Positions 1 to 7,103 of a stretch of 11,640 bases of DNA are shown here, piece after piece. This stretch comes from Ectothiorhodospiraceae bacterium. Lineage in GTDB: Bacteria; Pseudomonadota; Gammaproteobacteria; Nitrococcales; AK92. The position numbers and the translations under genes are program-made. Each line of letters starts with the position of its first letter. Positions within the stretch are counted from its first letter, which is position 1. The DNA is taken from NCBI GenBank assembly GCA_029263635.1, contig JAJUFY010000040.1:1-11640 (forward strand), read 5' to 3'. Under the pieces are notes generated by a model. It made no database searches. It saw only the letters and a program-made list of their open reading frames with translations, and was not told where the DNA came from.

Positions 1-633
1 GACACCGAGGGCTTTGCCGCTGCTGCCGGGGCGCTGCGCGGCCTGGTGGACGAGGATCACCTCGCCTGGCTGCGGGCCCGCGACCTGGGTCGCGAGCTGA
101 TCCCGACCCATCCGCTGTTTGCCGAGGCCGATGCGCCAGGCGCGGATCCTGTCGACGCCATCAGAGCGGACGAGCTCGAGCTGCAGGCGGAGCGCCCGGC
201 CTACGATTACGAGCCGGCCGCCGCCGAGGGGCAGCGCGACGGCAGGGCGGATGCGGAGCCGGCGGAAGAGGAATTCATGCTGGATTTCGAGCTGTCGGAG
301 CAGGAGCCGACGGCGGAATCCGACGGCGCCGTTGCCGGCGAGACGGCCCGGCCGGCCGAAGCCGGTTCGGACTTCGAGCCGGGCGCCGAGGCCGGCCAGG
401 CGGACGAGAGCGACAACGTCCTCGAGTTCAGCCAGCCGGAGGGCAGCGAGGAAGAAGGCCTGTCGGAGCCCGCGGATGAGCTGGACGAGGCCGGGGTCAA
501 GCTTGACCTGGCGCGAGCCTACCTGGACATGGGCGACCACGAAGGCGCCCGCAGCCTGCTGGACGAAGTGATCGCCGAAGGCACCAGCGCGCAACGCCAG
601 GAGGCGGAGAGCCTGCTGAAAGAAATCGCCTGA
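1..633 (+). CDS. fimV: FimV C-terminal region (5' end outside window)
   Basis: This is the C-terminal part of the peptidoglycan-associated pilus/polarity hub protein FimV, which in Pseudomonas supports type IV pilus assembly and twitching. The reading frame is open from base 1, so the gene begins upstream. The first about 45 visible residues contain a conserved FimV pattern ending in W-x-x-x-R-D-L-G-R-E-L-I-P-x-H-P-L-F. A long, very acidic, low-complexity stretch rich in Glu, Asp, Ala and Pro follows. The last about 45 residues (VKLDLARAYLDMGD...ARSLLDEV...EAESLLKEIA) match the conserved FimV C-terminal TPR-like domain. Its position immediately upstream of truA is the usual gammaproteobacterial context. 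The N-terminal LysM and membrane parts are not in view. The gene ends at a TGA followed by a strong hairpin. Confidence 0.9.
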   Translation, partial: DTEGFAAAAGALRGLVDEDHLAWLRARDLGRELIPTHPLFAEADAPGADPVDAIRADELELQAERPAYDYEPAAAEGQRDGRADAEPAEEEFMLDFELSEQEPTAESDGAVAGETARPAEAGSDFEPGAEAGQADESDNVLEFSQPEGSEEEGLSEPADELDEAGVKLDLARAYLDMGDHEGARSLLDEVIAEGTSAQRQEAESLLKEIA

Positions 634-653
634 ACTTGCCACGCACCTGACGC

Positions 654-679
654 CGGACCGGGGCTCGTGCCCCGGTCCG
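654..679 (+). terminator. Terminator-like hairpin after fimV
   Basis: A perfect 11-bp inverted repeat (654-664 paired with 669-679) with a 4-nt TCGT loop begins 20 nt after the fimV stop codon. The stem is 9 of 11 G/C. The downstream T tract is short (GTTTCT, 681-686), so termination may be partial. It lies immediately upstream of truA and may separate fimV from the truA-trp unit or tune read-through into it. A promoter for truA was not recognised. Confidence 0.6.
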
Positions 680-695
680 CGTTTCTGAGCCGTCG

Positions 696-1547
696 ATGCA
701 GCCAGCCTTGCCCGCCATGAATGACGCTTCTCCGGCTTCCGGCCCGGAGCCGGCCGCTCCCGGCATGCGACGGCATGCGGCAGTGATCGAATACGATGGT
801 TCCGGATTCGCCGGCTGGCAGCGCCAGGGCCATGCGTACACGGTCCAGCAGGCGGTCGAGGAGGCGCTGTCGCGGGTCGCCGACCATCCGGTCGCGACGG
901 TCAGTGCCGGTCGTACCGATGCCGGTGTACATGCCACCTGCCAGGTGATCCATTTCGATACCCCGGTCCGCCGGCCGGAAGAGGCCTGGATCCGCGGCAC
1001 CAATTCGCATCTGCCGGCCAGCGTGCGGCTGCTGTGGGCAGGCGAGGTGGCGGCGGATTTTCATGCCCGCTTCAAGGCCGAGCGCCGCGCCTATCGCTAT
1101 GTCATGGTGTCCCGGCCCGTGCGGCCGGCGCTGTTGCGCGAGCTTGCCGCCTGGACCTACAAGGCCCTCGACGCCGACCGCATGCATGCGGCCGGGCAGG
1201 CACTGGTCGGCGAGCACGATTTCAGCGCGTTCCGGGCCGCCGGCTGCCAGGCCAAGCATCCGCGCCGGCAGGTGCACCGGCTGGCGGTCAGCCGGGTCGG
1301 CGATGTGCTTTATCTGGACATCGAGGCCAACGCCTTCCTGCATCATATGGTGCGCAACATCGCCGGCGTGCTGATGGCCATCGGGGCCGGCGAGCGGCCG
1401 CCGGAGTGGGCGGCCGAGGTGCTGGCCGGCCGCGATCGCACCCAGGCCGGAGTGACGGCGCCACCGCAGGGGCTGTATCTGGTGCGGGTCGACTATCCGG
1501 TGCACTATGGCCTGCCGCCGGCTCCTCCGCTGCCAGCCTTTGCCTAG
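696..1547 (+). CDS. truA: tRNA pseudouridine(38-40) synthase TruA
   Basis: TruA converts uridines 38, 39 and 40 in the anticodon arm of many tRNAs to pseudouridine, in the cytoplasm. The protein has the family pattern: IEYDGSGFAGWQRQ near the start, the catalytic motif GRTDAGVHA with the nucleophilic Asp at residue 75, FHARF-x-A-x-x-R-x-Y-R-Y, the EHDFSAFRA segment, and ANAFLHHMVRNIAG near residue 210. The C-terminal GLYLVRVDYP is also typical. At 283 aa it is slightly longer than E. coli TruA (270 aa). The start is uncertain: ATGs at 696, 717 and 765 are all in frame and none has a well-placed Shine-Dalgarno sequence. The Pro/Ala-rich residues 1-23 may not be translated, because residue 24 (ATG 765) begins just before the conserved core. 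The gene is usually found between fimV and trpF in this group. Confidence 0.93.
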   Translation: MQPALPAMNDASPASGPEPAAPGMRRHAAVIEYDGSGFAGWQRQGHAYTVQQAVEEALSRVADHPVATVSAGRTDAGVHATCQVIHFDTPVRRPEEAWIRGTNSHLPASVRLLWAGEVAADFHARFKAERRAYRYVMVSRPVRPALLRELAAWTYKALDADRMHAAGQALVGEHDFSAFRAAGCQAKHPRRQVHRLAVSRVGDVLYLDIEANAFLHHMVRNIAGVLMAIGAGERPPEWAAEVLAGRDRTQAGVTAPPQGLYLVRVDYPVHYGLPPAPPLPAFA

Positions 1548-1568
1548 CGCCGAGGACGGCGGTAGGAT
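1540..1568 (+). promoter_or_regulatory. Candidate sigma70 promoter for the trpF operon
   Basis: TTGCCT (1540-1545) and TAGGAT (1563-1568) are separated by exactly 17 nt. Each matches the sigma70 consensus hexamer at 4 of 6 positions. The element spans the truA stop codon and would start transcription around 1574-1576, just before the trpF ribosome-binding site. There is no experimental support, and GC-rich genomes give chance matches, so this is a weak call. Confidence 0.3.
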
Positions 1569-1589
1569 CACGCTCCTTGGAGAACGGGC

Positions 1590-2216
1590 TTGCGAACACG
1601 AGTCAAAATCTGCGGCATTACCCGGCCTGAGGACGGCCGGCAGGCGGCGCTGCTGGGCGCGGATGCCATCGGCTTGGTGTTCGTGCCGGCCAGCGCGCGC
1701 CATGTCGAGCTCGACGCTGCCGCCGAGATCATCGCCGCACTGCCGCCGCTGGTCAGCGTGGTGGCGCTGTTCCTGGATCCGCAGCCGGCTGAGGTCGAGC
1801 AGGTGGTGGCGCGGTTGCCGGTGGATCTGCTGCAGTTCCACGGCAGCGAGCCGCCGGAGTTCTGCCGGGCCTTCGGCCGCCGCTATCTGAAGGCGCTGGC
1901 GATGGGCGAGGGAAGTGCCGATCCGATCTCGCAGGCGCGCCGGTATCCGGATGCGGCCGGGTTTCTGCTCGACAGCCATGCGGCCGGCGAGCTCGGCGGC
2001 AGCGGCCGCGCCTTCGACTGGTCGCGGGTGCCGGAGTTGCCGCGACCGCTGGTCCTGGCCGGCGGCCTGGGCCCGGACAATGTGGCGGCCGCGATTCGGC
2101 GCTGCCGGCCCTACGGCGTGGATGTCAGCAGCGGCGTCGAGGCCGGCAAGGGCATCAAGGAGGCCGGCAGGATGGCTGCTTTTCTGAACGAGGTGAGACG
2201 TGTCGACAGCGAATGA
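1590..2216 (+). CDS. trpF: Phosphoribosylanthranilate isomerase TrpF
   Basis: TrpF isomerises N-(5'-phosphoribosyl)anthranilate to the 1-(o-carboxyphenylamino)-1-deoxyribulose 5-phosphate form, the third step from chorismate to tryptophan. The protein is a 208-aa single-domain TIM barrel of normal length. The general base Cys is residue 8 in VKICGIT and the general acid Asp is residue 128 in FLLDSH. LQFHG (81-85), GSGRAFDW (137-144), LAGGL and DVSSGVE complete the phosphate-binding signature. The start is a TTG, chosen because it puts MRTRVKICGIT at the N-terminus as in homologues and because a GGAG at 1579-1582 lies 7 nt upstream. The 3' end overlaps trpB by 17 nt, which suggests translational coupling. 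TrpC is not in the window, so trpF is a stand-alone gene here and not a trpCF fusion. Confidence 0.95.
   Translation: MRTRVKICGITRPEDGRQAALLGADAIGLVFVPASARHVELDAAAEIIAALPPLVSVVALFLDPQPAEVEQVVARLPVDLLQFHGSEPPEFCRAFGRRYLKALAMGEGSADPISQARRYPDAAGFLLDSHAAGELGGSGRAFDWSRVPELPRPLVLAGGLGPDNVAAAIRRCRPYGVDVSSGVEAGKGIKEAGRMAAFLNEVRRVDSE
1939..1960 (+). repeat. 22-bp exact direct repeat, copy in trpF
   Basis: This 22-nt sequence in trpF, which encodes RYPDAAG in its reading frame (residues 118-124), occurs again without mismatch at the start of trpB (2240-2261). The flanking bases differ on both sides. The copies are 301 bp apart. Confidence 0.9.
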
Positions 2217-3432
2217 CGGCCCGACCGGGGGCGATTTCAGCCGGTATCCGGATGCGGCCGGACGCTTTGGAGCCTACGGCGGGCAATTCGTTGCCGAGAC
2301 GCTGATGGCGCCGCTGGAGGAGCTCGCAGCGGCCTATGCGCGGCTGCGCAACGACCCGGATTTCATCGCCGAGCTGGATTACGACCTGCAGTACTACGTC
2401 GGCCGTCCCTCGCCGCTGTACTACGCCGAGCGGCTCAGCAAGAGCCTCGGCGGCGCCAGGATCTATCTCAAGCGCGAGGACCTCAATCACACCGGCGCCC
2501 ACAAGATCAACAACTGCATCGGCCAGGCGCTGCTGGCCAAGCGCATGGGCAAGACCCGTGTCATTGCCGAGACCGGCGCCGGCCAGCACGGTGTCGCCAC
2601 GGCCACGGTGGCGGCCCGCTTCGGCATGAAGTGCGTGGTCTACATGGGCGCCGAGGACGTCCAGCGGCAGTCGCCGAACGTCTTCCGCATGAAGCTGCTC
2701 GGCGCCGAGGTGGTGCCGGTGCAGGCCGGCACCCGCACCCTCAAGGATGCGCTGAACGAGGCGATGCGCGACTGGGTGACCAATGTCGACGACACCTTCT
2801 ACATCATCGGCACCGTCGCCGGCCCGCATCCGTATCCGATGCTGGTGCGGGATTTCCAGGCGGTGATCGGCCGCGAGGCGAAGCGGCAGATCCTGGCCGC
2901 CGAAGGCCGGCTGCCGGATGCCCTGGTTGCCTGCGTCGGCGGCGGCTCCAACGCCATGGGCCTGTTCCATGCCTTCCTGGACGATCGCAACGTCGCCCTG
3001 TACGGCGTCGAGGCCGCCGGCCGCGGCATCGACAGCGGCCAGCACGCCGTGCGCCTGGCCGCGGCAGGCCGGCCCGGCGTGCTGCACGGCAACCGCACCT
3101 ATCTGCTGGAAGACGACGACGGGCAGATCCTCGGCACGCACTCGATCTCGGCCGGCCTCGACTATCCGGGAGTCGGTCCCGAGCACGCCATGCTGAAGGA
3201 TGCCGGCCGCGCCAACTACGTCGGCATCACCGACGACGAGGCGCTGGAAGGCTTCGAGACGCTGACGCGGCTGGAAGGCATCATCCCGGCGCTGGAGAGC
3301 AGCCACGCCATCGCCTACGCGCTGAAGCTGGCGCCGACCATGCGCAAGGACCAGATCATCGTGGTCAACCTGTCCGGCCGCGGCGACAAGGACATCAACA
3401 CCATCGCCGCCATGAAGGGGATCAGCCTATGA
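2200..3432 (+). CDS. trpB: Tryptophan synthase beta subunit TrpB
   Basis: TrpB is the PLP-dependent beta subunit of the alpha2-beta2 tryptophan synthase complex. It condenses indole, channelled from TrpA, with serine to give tryptophan. The GTG start is supported by the purine-rich GAGGTGAG just upstream (2190-2197) and by the conserved N-terminal PDAAGRFGAYGGQFVAETL. The PLP Schiff-base lysine is residue 102 in NHTGAHKINN. ETGAGQHGVA, the phosphate-binding GGGSNAMG (247-254), EGIIPALESSHA and the C-terminal NLSGRGDKD are all intact. Its 410 aa is in the normal range of about 395-410. It overlaps trpF by 17 nt and trpA by 4 nt (ATGA), so the three genes are very likely coupled in one transcript. 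Confidence 0.97.
   Translation: MSTANDGPTGGDFSRYPDAAGRFGAYGGQFVAETLMAPLEELAAAYARLRNDPDFIAELDYDLQYYVGRPSPLYYAERLSKSLGGARIYLKREDLNHTGAHKINNCIGQALLAKRMGKTRVIAETGAGQHGVATATVAARFGMKCVVYMGAEDVQRQSPNVFRMKLLGAEVVPVQAGTRTLKDALNEAMRDWVTNVDDTFYIIGTVAGPHPYPMLVRDFQAVIGREAKRQILAAEGRLPDALVACVGGGSNAMGLFHAFLDDRNVALYGVEAAGRGIDSGQHAVRLAAAGRPGVLHGNRTYLLEDDDGQILGTHSISAGLDYPGVGPEHAMLKDAGRANYVGITDDEALEGFETLTRLEGIIPALESSHAIAYALKLAPTMRKDQIIVVNLSGRGDKDINTIAAMKGISL
2240..2261 (+). repeat. 22-bp exact direct repeat, copy in trpB
   Basis: This is the second copy of the trpF/trpB direct repeat. It encodes RYPDAAG at TrpB residues 15-21, within the conserved TrpB N-terminal PDAxGRFG motif. Both copies are read in their gene's own frame, and the 301-bp offset equals the frame shift between the two genes. 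Confidence 0.9.
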
Positions 3433-4250
3433 GCCGCATCGAGCAGGCCTTCGCGCGGCGCAAGGCCGAGGGCCGCAAGCTGCTGGTGAGCTTCTTCACG
3501 GCCGGCGATCCGAATCCGGACGCGACCGTGCCGCTGATGCACGCGGTAGTGCGCGCCGGCGTCGACATCATCGAACTGGGTGTGCCGTTCTCCGATCCGA
3601 TGGCGGAGGGGCCGGTGATCCAGGCCGCCTGCGAGCGGGCCCTGCGCCATGGCGTCAGCCTGCGGCGGGTACTGGACATGGTGCGCGAATTCCGGGTCCA
3701 CGACCCGCACACGCCGGTGGTCCTGATGGGCTACGCCAACCCGGTCGAAGTGATGGGCTACACCCGCTTCGCCGAAGCGGCGGCCGAGGCCGGCGTCGAC
3801 GGCGTGATCACCGTGGATCTGCCGCCCGAGGAGGGCGCGGAGCTGAACGCGGCGCTCACCGCCCGCGGCATCGACCCGGTGCTGCTGGTGGCGCCGACCA
3901 CGACGCCGGCACGGCTGGAGCGCATCAGCGCGGCCGCGCGCGGTTTCATTTACTACGTTTCGCTCAAGGGCGTGACCGGGGCGGCGACGCTGGACGTCGA
4001 CGCCGTCGCCGAAAAGCTGCAGGAGATCCGGCAGGCTACGACACTGCCGATCGGTGTCGGCTTCGGCATTCGCGATGCCCGGTCCGCCGCTGCGGTGGCG
4101 CGCGTGGCCGATGCCGTCGTGGTAGGAAGTGCCCTGGTGCGGCTGGTCGAGCAGCATCAGGACGATACTTACAAAATGCGTGAGGCGATTGTCGATCTGG
4201 TGGCGGAACTCCGGCAGGCGATCGACACCGTTGAGCCTGCGCGCGCATGA
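3429..4250 (+). CDS. trpA: Tryptophan synthase alpha subunit TrpA
   Basis: TrpA cleaves indole-3-glycerol phosphate to glyceraldehyde 3-phosphate and indole, which passes through the internal tunnel to TrpB. The start is the ATG of an ATGA overlap with the trpB stop, giving a 273-aa protein. It has FFTAGDPN (23-30), VIxxIELGVPFSDP-type catalytic loop residues with the catalytic Glu at 49, loop 6 YYVSLKGVTGA with Tyr175 and Thr183, and the phosphate-binding GVGFGI (209-214). The numbering matches the Salmonella enzyme without gaps up to residue 213. One feature is odd: residue 60, the second catalytic acid (Asp in the Salmonella enzyme, in ADGP), is Glu here (MAEGP, codon GAG). The rest of the active site is intact, so the gene is probably functional. 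Confidence 0.96.
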   Translation: MSRIEQAFARRKAEGRKLLVSFFTAGDPNPDATVPLMHAVVRAGVDIIELGVPFSDPMAEGPVIQAACERALRHGVSLRRVLDMVREFRVHDPHTPVVLMGYANPVEVMGYTRFAEAAAEAGVDGVITVDLPPEEGAELNAALTARGIDPVLLVAPTTTPARLERISAAARGFIYYVSLKGVTGAATLDVDAVAEKLQEIRQATTLPIGVGFGIRDARSAAAVARVADAVVVGSALVRLVEQHQDDTYKMREAIVDLVAELRQAIDTVEPARA

Positions 4251-4267
4251 GAGGCGCATAAACCGAT

Positions 4268-5161
4268 ATGAGCTGGTTCCAGAAACTGATGCCGTCCCGC
4301 ATCCGGACCGAGGCGGGCAACAAGGCGCGGGCCCGCAGCATTCCGGAAGGGCTGTGGACCAAATGCGACGCCTGCAACGCGGTGCTCTACCGGCCCGAGC
4401 TCGAGCGTAGCGCCGAGGTCTGTCCGAAGTGCGGTCACCACCTGCGGATCGGCGCCCGCCGCCGGTTGCAGCTGTTCCTCGACGAGGGCTCGTACAGCGA
4501 GATCGGCGCCGAGGTGACCCCGGTCGATGTGCTGCGCTTCCGCGACAGCAAGCGCTACAAGGACCGCCTGGCGCAGGCGCAGAAGCAGACCGGCGAGCAG
4601 GATGCGCTGGTGGCCATGCGCGGCAGCCTGAAGGGGCTGGCCGTGGTGGCGGCCGCCTTCGAGTTCAATTTCATGGGCGGCTCGATGGGCTCGGTAGTCG
4701 GCGAGCGCTTCGTGCGGGCCGCCGACGTCGCCCTCAGCGAACGGATCCCGCTGATCTGCTTCTCCGCCAGTGGCGGCGCCCGCATGCAGGAGGCGCTGTT
4801 CTCCCTGATGCAGATGGCCAAGACCTCGGCAGCGCTGGCGCGGCTGCGGGAGGCCGGGGTGCCGTTCATTTCGGTGCTGACCGATCCGACCATGGGCGGC
4901 GTGTCGGCCAGCCTCGCCATGCTGGGCGACATCAACGTCGCCGAGCCGGGAGCTCTGATCGGTTTCGCCGGGCCGCGGGTGATCGAGCAGACCGTGCGCG
5001 AGACCCTGCCGGAGGGCTTCCAGCGCAGCGAGTTCCTGCTCGAGCACGGCGCCATCGACATGATCATCGATAGGCGCGAGATGCGCGACCGGCTGGCGGC
5101 GCTGCTGGCGATCCTGACGCAGCAGCCGTCTCCCAACGTCCGCCAGCTGACGGGCGGCTGA
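4268..5161 (+). CDS. accD: Acetyl-CoA carboxylase carboxyltransferase subunit beta AccD
   Basis: AccD forms the carboxyltransferase with AccA. Together they move the carboxyl group from biotin on AccB to acetyl-CoA, making malonyl-CoA for fatty acid synthesis. The protein is 297 aa, close to the usual size. The N-terminal zinc ribbon has all four cysteines at 33, 36, 52 and 55 (CDAC...CPKC). The crotonase-like core shows FNFMGGSMGSVVGE, the oxyanion-hole segment SASGGARMQEAL, DPTMGGVSASLA and GPRVIEQTVRE...LPEGFQRSEFLLEHGAID. A weak Shine-Dalgarno (GAGAGG, 4249-4254) lies 13 nt before the ATG, so translation may depend partly on ribosomes finishing trpA 17 nt upstream. The accD-folC pairing is conserved in gammaproteobacteria. 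Confidence 0.97.
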   Translation: MSWFQKLMPSRIRTEAGNKARARSIPEGLWTKCDACNAVLYRPELERSAEVCPKCGHHLRIGARRRLQLFLDEGSYSEIGAEVTPVDVLRFRDSKRYKDRLAQAQKQTGEQDALVAMRGSLKGLAVVAAAFEFNFMGGSMGSVVGERFVRAADVALSERIPLICFSASGGARMQEALFSLMQMAKTSAALARLREAGVPFISVLTDPTMGGVSASLAMLGDINVAEPGALIGFAGPRVIEQTVRETLPEGFQRSEFLLEHGAIDMIIDRREMRDRLAALLAILTQQPSPNVRQLTGG

Positions 5162-6462
5162 TGTCGCAGGCCGGCGGCGCGGGCCGGCCACGGTTCCAGG
5201 CCCTGGATGCCTGGCTGGCCTGGCAGCAGACCCTGCACCCGCAGGCCATCGACCTGGGGCTGGAGCGGGTGCGGACCGTGGCCGAGCGGCTGGGGCTGCT
5301 GCGGCCCGGCTGCCCGGTGATCACGGTAGGCGGCACCAATGGCAAGGGTTCCTGCGTCGCCTACCTGGAGGCCGTGCTGGCGGCCGCCGGCTACCGGGTC
5401 GGCGTCTACACCTCGCCTCACCTCCTGCGCTACAACGAGCGCGTGCGCATCGCCGGCGCCGAGGCGGAGGACGCGGCGCTGGTCGACGCCTTCGCCCGCA
5501 TCGACGCCGCCCGCGGCGACCTGTCGCTGACCTATTTCGAATTCGGCACGCTGGCCGCCTTCGACCTGTTCGGCCGCGCCGGCTGCGACTGCTGGATCCT
5601 GGAAGTCGGCCTCGGCGGCCGGCTGGATGCCGTGAATATCCTCGACGCCGACGTGGCGGTGCTGACCTCGGTAGGGCTCGACCACACCGACTGGCTGGGG
5701 ACCGACCGCGAGGCCATCGGCGCCGAGAAGGCCGGCATATTTCGCGCCGGGCAGGTGGCGGTGTGCGCCGAGCCCGGCCCACCCGCCAGCATCGCCGCGC
5801 AGGCGGCAGCGCTGGGCACCACGCTCTGGCAGGTCGGCCGTGACTACCGATATACCGTGCGGCAGGACGGCTGGTCCTTCGACGGCCCCCGCGGCAGCTA
5901 TCCCGAGCTGCCGTCCCCGGCGCTGCCGGGCCGGCACCAGTTCGGCAATGCCGCAGCGGCACTGGCCGCGCTGCAGGCCGTCGGCGACCGCTTGCCGGTG
6001 CCGGCGGAGGCGGTCGCCGCGGGACTGGTCCAGGTGCGGCTGCCGGGCCGGCTGCAGCGACTGCCCGGGCCGGTAGAGTGGCTGCTGGACGTGGCGCATA
6101 ATCAAGACAGCGTCGCCTGCCTGGTGCGGGCGCTGGCAGCCTGGCCGGCGCCGGGGCGGCAGCATGCGGTGTTTGCGCAGATGCAGCGCAAGGAACTGGA
6201 GCCGACCATCGCCGCCGCTGCCGGACTGATCGACAGCTGGTGGCTGCTGGAGCTGCCGGAGGCCGACGCCAGGCCGGCGGGGGACGTGGCCGCCGTGCTG
6301 CGCCAAGCCGGGCATCATGTGGCGGGCCAGGGGGGGCCGGAGACATTGTTCGCGACTGTGACGGCGGCCGCCGCAACGGGCGACAGGGTCGTGGTATTCG
6401 GTTCGTTCCGCACCGTTGAGGAAGCCCTGCGTTACCGAGCACGGCAGGCGAGGAAAGGATAA
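5161..6462 (+). CDS. folC: Bifunctional dihydrofolate/folylpolyglutamate synthase FolC
   Basis: FolC adds glutamate to dihydropteroate to make dihydrofolate, and then adds further glutamates to folates. It belongs to the ATP-dependent Mur ligase-like family. At 433 aa it has a normal length. The P-loop GTNGKGS is at residues 58-64, followed by the TSPHL pteroate-region motif (84-88), ILEVGLGGRLDAVN (146-159), TSVGLDHTDWLG with the conserved His (169-180), EKAGIFR (189-195) and DVAHN (310-314), all as expected for a complete enzyme. The start codon shares one base with the accD stop (TGATG), which implies tight translational coupling. The 3' end shares one base with dedD (TAATG). Confidence 0.95.
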   Translation: MSQAGGAGRPRFQALDAWLAWQQTLHPQAIDLGLERVRTVAERLGLLRPGCPVITVGGTNGKGSCVAYLEAVLAAAGYRVGVYTSPHLLRYNERVRIAGAEAEDAALVDAFARIDAARGDLSLTYFEFGTLAAFDLFGRAGCDCWILEVGLGGRLDAVNILDADVAVLTSVGLDHTDWLGTDREAIGAEKAGIFRAGQVAVCAEPGPPASIAAQAAALGTTLWQVGRDYRYTVRQDGWSFDGPRGSYPELPSPALPGRHQFGNAAAALAALQAVGDRLPVPAEAVAAGLVQVRLPGRLQRLPGPVEWLLDVAHNQDSVACLVRALAAWPAPGRQHAVFAQMQRKELEPTIAAAAGLIDSWWLLELPEADARPAGDVAAVLRQAGHHVAGQGGPETLFATVTAAAATGDRVVVFGSFRTVEEALRYRARQARKG

Positions 6463-7025
6463 TGGAGCAGCGTCTCAAACAGCGGTTGATCGGCGCCACG
6501 GTGCTGGTCGCATTGGCGGTGATCTTCATCCCCATGCTGTTGCAGGGCTCGCCGGAGCGGGAGCCGACCGCCATCCCGATTGCCATTCCGCCGCAGCCGA
6601 AGGTCGAGGTGCCGCCACCGGCCGCCATGACCGAGCCCAGCGCGCCGCCGGCGACAGCTTTCACGCCGACCGCTCCGGTCGATGCCGCGCCGCCGCAGAC
6701 GCCGCAGGCAGCGGCGGAGGCGGAACCGGCATTCAGCCCGGTAGCGGCTCAGGAGCCGCTGGCGACCATGCCGAGTACGCCGCCGGACCTGGCTGCATGG
6801 GCAGTCCAGGTCGGCAGTTTCAGCAATGAGGCCAACGCCCGCAAGCTGCGCGACAGCCTGCGGCGCAAGGGCTACACGGCCTACACCGAGAGCATCCAGA
6901 ACCAGGGCAAGACCTTCTACCGGGTACGGGTCGGGCCGACCACCGAACGCCGCCAGGCCGAACAGCTGCAAGCGGCGCTGGCGAGCAAGGAATCGCTCCG
7001 TGGCCTGGTGGTGCCGCATCCCTGA
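6462..7025 (+). CDS. dedD: SPOR-domain cell-division protein, DedD-type
   Basis: This is a bitopic inner-membrane protein of the DedD family. Such proteins gather at the septum through a SPOR domain that binds denuded glycan strands during division. Residues 1-9 are charged and cytoplasmic, residues about 11-27 (ATVLVALAVIFIPMLL) form a single membrane anchor, and residues about 30-110 are a Pro/Ala-rich periplasmic linker. Residues about 113-185 are the SPOR domain (WAVQVGSFSNEANARKLRDSLR, then FYRVRVGP). At 187 aa its size is typical. A good Shine-Dalgarno (AGGAAAGG, 6451-6458) precedes the ATG, which overlaps folC by one base. The name rests on the architecture and on the folC-dedD-cvpA-purF order known from E. 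coli. Confidence 0.88.
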   Translation: MEQRLKQRLIGATVLVALAVIFIPMLLQGSPEREPTAIPIAIPPQPKVEVPPPAAMTEPSAPPATAFTPTAPVDAAPPQTPQAAAEAEPAFSPVAAQEPLATMPSTPPDLAAWAVQVGSFSNEANARKLRDSLRRKGYTAYTESIQNQGKTFYRVRVGPTTERRQAEQLQAALASKESLRGLVVPHP

Positions 7026-7103
7026 TCGGAGGCAGTCGGCAGTATCATCGATCCCGGCGGCTCTGCTACCATCGCCCTCCTTGCGCCGCAGCCCGATACG
7101 CTC

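Noticed and set aside
519..1979. Long minus-strand open frame of 486 codons across truA and trpF
   Set aside because: It is the mirror of strongly conserved + strand genes in a GC-rich genome, is rich in Arg/Pro/Gln/His, and shows no family motif.
2631..3428. Upstream in-frame extension of trpA through most of trpB
   Set aside because: The extension is low-complexity Arg/Gly/Pro sequence read in the wrong frame of trpB; the ATG at 3429 gives the exact TrpA N-terminus and normal length.
4555..6318. Minus-strand open frame of 587 codons across accD and folC
   Set aside because: It lies opposite two genes with intact catalytic motifs, and its composition is typical of an antisense shadow; no domain was recognised.
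7026..7103. TATCAT (7043-7048) as a cvpA-purF promoter -10 element
   Set aside because: No acceptable -35 hexamer occurs at 16-18 nt upstream; the match is probably chance.
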